A stretch of DNA of 64,000 bases, taken from NCBI GenBank assembly GCA_037893245.1, contig JBAIAA010000074.1, positions 2,046,001-2,110,000 on the forward strand, in the 5' to 3' direction. The notes under the pieces were generated by a model. The model was not told the origin of the DNA and made no database searches. It saw only the letters and a program-made list of their open reading frames with translations. Of the stretch, positions 14,601 to 22,145 are shown one piece after another (positions within the stretch are counted from its first letter, which is position 1; every line of letters begins with the position of its first letter). This DNA comes from Crossaster papposus (lineage: Eukaryota; Echinodermata; Asteroidea; Velatida; Solasteridae). The translations under genes were made by a program, and so were the position numbers.

Positions 14601-17600
14601 AGTATCAAACCTCCAAGTGTTATATACCATTGGAAAGCTCTGTTTACACAGAATTCAGAAATACCCATATCTCAATTTTAGATTTTGCCGACTTTACGCT
14701 CATTTTGTGATGACAGGTCACATATAGGAGACTATCACTTGAATACTCGCTCACCTTTTTTCTCTCATTCTCAGCCGAGGCAATCTGAGCTAATCTGTCA
14801 ATCAACTCTGGCTTGGCTATGAGCGACTTCACATACTCATGAACTGTACAAGGTAACAAAGTGAGACAAATTGATAATTTGATAAAAATTGAGTAAAATT
14901 GAGTAACATCAAACATAAATACACCATAGTCATTCCTTTAAAAATGCACCTGAACTTTAAGATTACACAGAACCAGATTCTGTTTGCCTTCAGTTTTCAA
15001 TTGAAAAATATATATTTTGTATTCAACTAAAATCCTTTATAAATCTTACCCCTCAACCATCGAGTGTGCCAGGGTCGGTTGAATGGTTCGAATCCTCACA
15101 ACAATCCAAAATTCAAAATAAGCAGATTTAAACCATCAGAATTGACCCAGCCGACCGACCCTGGAAAGCTTGATGGCCGAGTGGTATTAGAAGATCTGCT
15201 AAGCAAAAACAAGTTACCAGCCAAATGGATGCTGAGAAAAGCAAGAAAAATGACATTCGTTTTTCAACTGGCGTCGGGCAGTGTCTCTTATGTTGTTCTT
15301 GTTTTTTTCGCAATCGCCGTCTGGCGATTGTTAATTTTTTCTTTTCAATTCGATTTTTTGAATCAATTACTAGATATCTAGCGCAATGGTTTACTGGATG
15401 CCTAGAAACATTATTTGATGACGTATATATCCGCAAAGTTTTCCCCAAATTCAAAACGGATGACGCATAAACACACCACGAGCAAGGCCAGAAATGTCTG
15501 TCAGCAGCGAGCAAGGCTGGAAATACGTGGGTGTGCTTCCCGTTACCATCGGCCTGAACCCGCCTCGGATCGAGTTTCGATAAAAATAATCGCGCTCGTT
15601 GGCTCGGTGATGTTAAAATAATCCCGGCGCGAACTGGTTAATAATTCTGTAGTAAATTGTTTTGATATATATGCAAATGATGTATCCTACCTTTAATGTT
15701 GTGTTCATAATAACTTGAAAAACTAAGAAGAAAAAAACAAATAATGCTGTTCTTGTAGTCTGGTTCCTTGACTTTAGAAGAAACAGAACAATTTATAGAC
15801 CTCAGAGATTTATCAGGTTTATATAAAACCAGACTTTTCAACTGGCACCCATTGACGGATGTGTAACACGGTATAACAAATACAACAAATGGTTTTAACA
15901 ACTACATGTAGTTTCCACCCACCTGTATATGCCAATATGCCGTCCTCCCTTGCTTTATCACGATTGGCAATGTCGTTAGTCAGCAACACGACACTGACCC
16001 CTCCCTCATCATCTCCATCAGTGACCTTTGACCCCCGTTTCTGAGCACGTTCCAGGTGGTCTCCGTACCACTTAGCTGCCTGTCTGATCAGCCTGTCACT
16101 GTAATCGTTAGGCGATTCACCAGGTTTTCTCTCAGAGTACGTCTCTCTTTGAAAAAATAAAAAAATTCATTCAAAATTTCAATCACTTTTGAATCTCAAG
16201 ATACAAGCTTTGAGGAAAATTCATTTTTCACAATTATATCGTCCGTGTTCCTGTTTTCAAGGCATCTAGTTTTCGAGGATTAACCTACGTCACAGGTAGA
16301 GCGACACATGCGCAGATTTTATAGGCCTAGTCCGAGTCGGGAGAATACTGTCAAAAGTGTGTTTTTGTCTGTGAATTTTTCTCGTTTGGCATAAATCTTT
16401 ACACCCTTGAAAAATGGTACATCGAGGATACTATTCCTTTAAATTTTTGTTGGAATTTGTCAATTTAAATTTCATAATTAAAACAAATTTTCCGTAAGTA
16501 CATAGTGATAAAAGTGTATGATAATTGAATTCAAAGCTAACAGTGAAAGATAATTTGCATATTTTATTGTTTACTTGTGATGTTCATTGGTGAAGACGTA
16601 GAATTTCTTGTCGCCATTTGCAATGAGGTCTCTCATTCTCTTGTGGACTGGGAGACTGCGATGTTTGGCCTGCGAAAAAAAATGAGAAAATTACAAATAT
16701 AAATTAACCCTTGCTCTATTAGTGTTGAGGACAGAAGCACAATAGGCGAACGAATTTTAGTCCTCGTAAGTTCGTTTTTTTTAAATTGTGTCCTTGGTGT
16801 TAAAAGGTATGATACGTTTATGAGGGTTAGGTTATAGTACAGAAACAAAGGGAAACATAATAGGGTATCCTAGGTCAATATGTGAAACACAATTTGATGC
16901 CCTCCATGTGCATCGGAGGATTAAACACATGGATTTTGGGGGCGAATATTGAAGTGCGTTGGAGTGTAAACAAATGCAAGGGTTAAGGTGGAAAGAATGT
17001 AGTGTCCTGAAATTACTTCTTCATGTATCAAGTCTATGGAGAGTCAAGTACATTTTGAAAGTATTTTCTAACAAAATTTGAAAAATGTTTAGACCCAATT
17101 TACGTGTTTTCGGTTTTTTTGGCAATGACTGACCTTCATTGAGATAATAATATAATGGATAAAAAAGTGGTGTCAGGATGCAACGTTTCCTTCCAAATTA
17201 ATTTTGAACTTTGATTGTACTTTTTACTGGTGTTTCCTAACATGGCGCACTTTAACGTTAACCCCAACAATCTTCATGCAGTGTTGCCAAACTTATTCGT
17301 TGCCAAACTTATTCGTTGCCAAACTTATTCGTTGCCAAACTTCAGAATATTTCAGTGACATAATGATAGTTTGGTACTTTAACCTTATTATTGCTTGCTA
17401 TTTAAACTCTTTGAACAATTTCCGCGTCATGAAATTTAGTCTAAAATAAAAATTACGATGGCGTCTGGAAATTGGACACAAAATCGGCCAAGTATTCCAT
17501 AACGTGGCACACTTGAAAAAATCTCGGAAAATACCAAATTAACATTCAGAAATTTCTTAAAGTTCATAAATTCGGATAAACCATTATTCTCTGCTAACAT

Positions 17601-20600
17601 CCACCTAGAAGTTTGTAAAAAAATATATCTTATTTTGGAGGGCATTTTTACAGGGTTCACTGTTCACTTCAAAATATATTTATCTTCTAACTTTCTAATT
17701 TATGAACGGGAGTGCTTCGAACTTGATACAAATTCACTTTCTATTAAATTTCAGATAAAACTTTCACTCTAACTAGGCGCTACAGGAGAAAAATCAAAGT
17801 GCACCACGTTAGGGTACATCAACAATATGTGACCCGTCATCACAAAATGAGTGTAAAGTCGGCAAAATCTAAAATTGAAATATGGGTATTTCTAAATTCT
17901 GTAAAAACAGAGCTTTCCAATGGTATATAACACTTGGAGGTTTGATACTCAATATTTGTTTTATTTTTATTTTTTAGTCTGGAGTCTTAATACAGAGATT
18001 ATGAGAAAACGGGCATTTCTTGCGAGAAATTGTGTGAAAGGCATAGAAAGGCATAGTCAAAATTGTCTCAAAAACTAATTTTGTTTTTATCTGATCGTCC
18101 TGAAAAATTGGGAATTGATTGTTGGGGATTTAGTCTTTAAAAAACCCATATAATCTCAAAATCGACCACCTCTTCAAATTTTGACTTTGACTGGCCGTAC
18201 TGGAAAATCACTCCATGCGACTTTACGCTCATTTTGTGATGACAGGTCACATATGGGCACAAAATTGACTGAGTGTTAGACAGGGCCCAGGAATGCTGAA
18301 AATCAAGGCTAAAAAAGAGATTCCTCAGTTATTCACCAGCCAATTTTGAAGTCTAAAATCAATTTTTAAAGGAGAATTTTCTTCAACAATTTGCACCCGA
18401 GAGTAAAGCAACGTGGTTTCTTTTTGAAGAGCAAGACTAGACTTGTGCATGTCCATCTGTTTGAACAGATTGATCTCTTTAGTGGTCTGATACTGGTACT
18501 ACCGCGTGTACATGATTCTTTTCACACAGTTGACTACCTCAGCACTAAAGGCGTGTTTGCTAGTCTATTTTCTTGTTTTGCATGTTTTCAGTACTTTAAA
18601 TTTTTGGAATCTGGTACACAGTATTGATTGTCTCAAACTTTCGGACTAGTTTATTCACAACTATCTCATCATTTTATGACAAAAGCACATATCAAAAACA
18701 CCTGTGGCTATTGTTATGGCAGTTGACGACCTCACATTGACAATACTGACTTTCTACTCTTGTAATAAACAGACTATTTGATAGTCAGGTTCCAAGAGCA
18801 AAAGGTCCAGAGTATTGTCAATATCAACCTGGGTAAGTCGGGGAATCAGATAGTCAACAGCCGTAACAATAGCCATTCTTGCCATTTAAAAGCTCACCTC
18901 TTGCTGCACGGTCTGAAGTACAATAACATTCTTGATGATGGTATCTTCTAAAATATCTATCTGAAGTGGAAGGAAAACATAATTTCTTTAGTCTAAAATA
19001 CAAGAAGACAAACAACCACTAAAAAGTATTTCAAATGGAATCTGACAGTGATAGGCCAAATTTATTTCCAACAATGTACAACGATGAATGTTTGGGACTT
19101 CATAACTCATTGGGATTTTGACTATGCTTTGTGGAGGTCAGAATCTTTTTAATTTTTAACCAAGGAATTCTACTTTCTCAAACAGTAATCTCTCAAAAAA
19201 CGGAAATGAGAGCTTTCTATAGTTCTTGAAGACGGTGTAATAAACATTTGTGGACCATGGCACTGGATGTTTTAGTGTAAAATCATAGTTTTTACTTATC
19301 AACTGACGTGATCTGGCTACTCGAATGTACGTTAAAATTTGTAAGCTGAGACTGAAGACATGTCATCTGTGATGGGCTTAACCATTTTGGGAAGGGAAAT
19401 TGTTTTCTTTTTACCGCGCGCAACAGTGATGACAGTGTGGTTGTGCGCGGTGAAAAATAAAAACAATTCCCACTTTTAAAAATGGTTGAGCTCTCGAGCC
19501 CATACAGACAATGCTAGTACACTTTTCGTAATTTCAAGATTAATTCAATATAATGGTTGAATCCTCAATAGATAATTGTTAATTTATACAAAGGCCTATA
19601 TTTATTTACATAAAATGTATCGTCAGACCCCCTAAATCTGCGCGGTCCTATTTCTGCGCACTCGCCTTTAATTTAAATTTGGCAACGCGCGCATCTTAAA
19701 AATGATGTACCGTCACTAGGATCGTATTCTTTGATGCATGAACTTTCACAACCACCGAAAAATTATGTAAAGTGAATGCTTTAACGGTAAGTCGGGCAAA
19801 AATTGAAAAAAATCTGCTTTTTACAGCTAATTTACTAGGTACAATTGTTGGTAGAGGCTTTCGGGCCTGCAGAAGTCGAAAAGATGACCGCACGGTAAAC
19901 TTTGTTATTCGCCCTCTGTCGTCAGTATTATAGCTACCGTGTCCTATATAATTCATTAATTTTTTTAAGGGGGTTTAAGACTTGCGGTGCAACAAAGAAG
20001 ACATGTTTCTTATATTATTTTGGAATTTTCTTCTGTCATACCTATTAAAATCTGACATCTTGACAATGTTCTCTGTTGATTGGGATGATCAATATATGAC
20101 ATATGACATACATCTATCAAGATAGTTCAGGTTACCAAATCTAAGAAGGGGTCAATTTATTAAGGCATTTAAATATTATTAGGTTTATTTGTATTTTTAT
20201 TTAATTCAGGCCTAATCAACAACTGAACCAATTGCTACTTGAAATGAACAATACAACGCACAACTTGGTCCTGGGTGTACCTTGTATAAACCATTATCAC
20301 AAAGATTATTAATATTAGAACGAGAGGCTTGGAACGTCTGAGGTGACGATTTGTAATATTGTAAAACTATTTTGTATTGCCTAAAGAACATAAAAAGCCA
20401 TTTTAGTATGAATTCAGAGCACGGCAGTCTTTAGTTTAGTTTGACTGAGAGTATGATTCGTGAACACTCGTGTAGAGCTAATCCTACTATATTTAAAGTA
20501 ACAAAAATTTAATTAATTATTTTAATATTAACCCTAACTCCCTCACCATTGTTATTGAACAATACAATTCCTCCAAAATCCTCCAACTTCCTTTGTTGTG

Positions 20601-22109
20601 TAGGGAGTTAGGGTTAATGTACATTTCCAACTTTATTAATACATTTCTTCAATGATAACAATACAAACTGGGGTCTACATATATTAAATAGGTAAATATG
20701 TATAAATTGGATGTGAATTTTAAATCATGCCTTTTTGTAAAAACAAAATTAACAATTATCTATTGAGAATTCAACCATTATGTCGAATTAATCTTGAAAT
20801 TACGAAAAGTGTACTGGCATTAAAAAAAAAGAGGAAATAATTATGTTAAAAATGTTTAAGCTAATATATTTTCCAAAATCAAGGAGTAAAAAATGTTGTT
20901 CTTGAGTTGCATGGCCCGGACACCGTAGATTTTCCATGAAGCGCCCGACTGCGCAGATTTAGGCAGGATTTTTTTCTGAACGCCAAAACTGCACGCTTTG
21001 GAATTCCCCGCTTGTCGCTACAAATAAAGATAATTTTGCTTTGTTAATCGGCATGGTGGAAGATCGTAAGCCAACAATATAAGTTTTGTTGATGAAAAGA
21101 GTGGTTGCTCTTTTAGTTTTAAGCTTCTTGGTTGCAAACCCTTATGTGCGCAGAAATAGGATGATCGAGGATATACATGTTCACCTATTTAATCTATGTA
21201 GACCTTGGTTTGTATTGTTAGCAGGCCCGGAACTTGGGGGTTATATTTGATTCAGCAATGACATTTAAACCTCACGTCGCTAACACTGTCCGTTTGGCAT
21301 CATTCCAAATTAGAAACATTGGTCGTATTCGCAAGTATTTGAATAGGAGTGCTACCGAGCACATTATCCATGCATTTGTGACTTCACGACTAGACAACGG
21401 CAATTCACTACTCTACGGACTCCCTCAGAATCAAATATACCGTCTTCAACGTCTTCAAAATACTGCTGCCCGCATCATCACCTTATCTAGGAGGAACTGT
21501 CACATAACCCCCATTTTGAAGGAACTACACTGGCTTCCTGTCTCCCAAAGGATTGTTTTCAAACTCATGCTTCTGGTCCACAAAGCTCTCAACAACAAGG
21601 CTCCCTACTACATTAAGGAACTACTACATGAATATTCTCCAGCAAGAACTCTTAGATCAAGTAACCAGCAACTTCTCAAGGAACCAATTGCTAAACGAAC
21701 ATGGGGCGCCATATCTTTTTCTGTTGCAGCTCCTCGACTTTGGAATTCATTGCCACTTGAACTCAGATCATGCCATTGTACAACTAGGTTCAAATCGCTT
21801 CTTAAAACTCACTTGATGTCGCAAATTTTTAAGGATTAATTACTTGTTGTTGTCTACAGCGCCTTGAGCACCCTGCAGGGTGGATATGTGCGCTTTACAA
21901 ATCTCATTATTATTATTATCATTGGAGAAATGTATTAGTAATTATGATTAATAATAATATAAGTCAATGTTTTTACTTCAAAATTACCTCACTCACTAGG
22001 GCCAAATAAAAAAAACAACATGTTTAGCGTCACCGCCCGCTTCCTTTTTGTGGGCCGCCTCCTTTTTTCTTTTTTTTTCTTTTTTGAAAAAAATGATAAA
22101 TATGACCAT

Positions 22110-22145
<36 letters not shown>

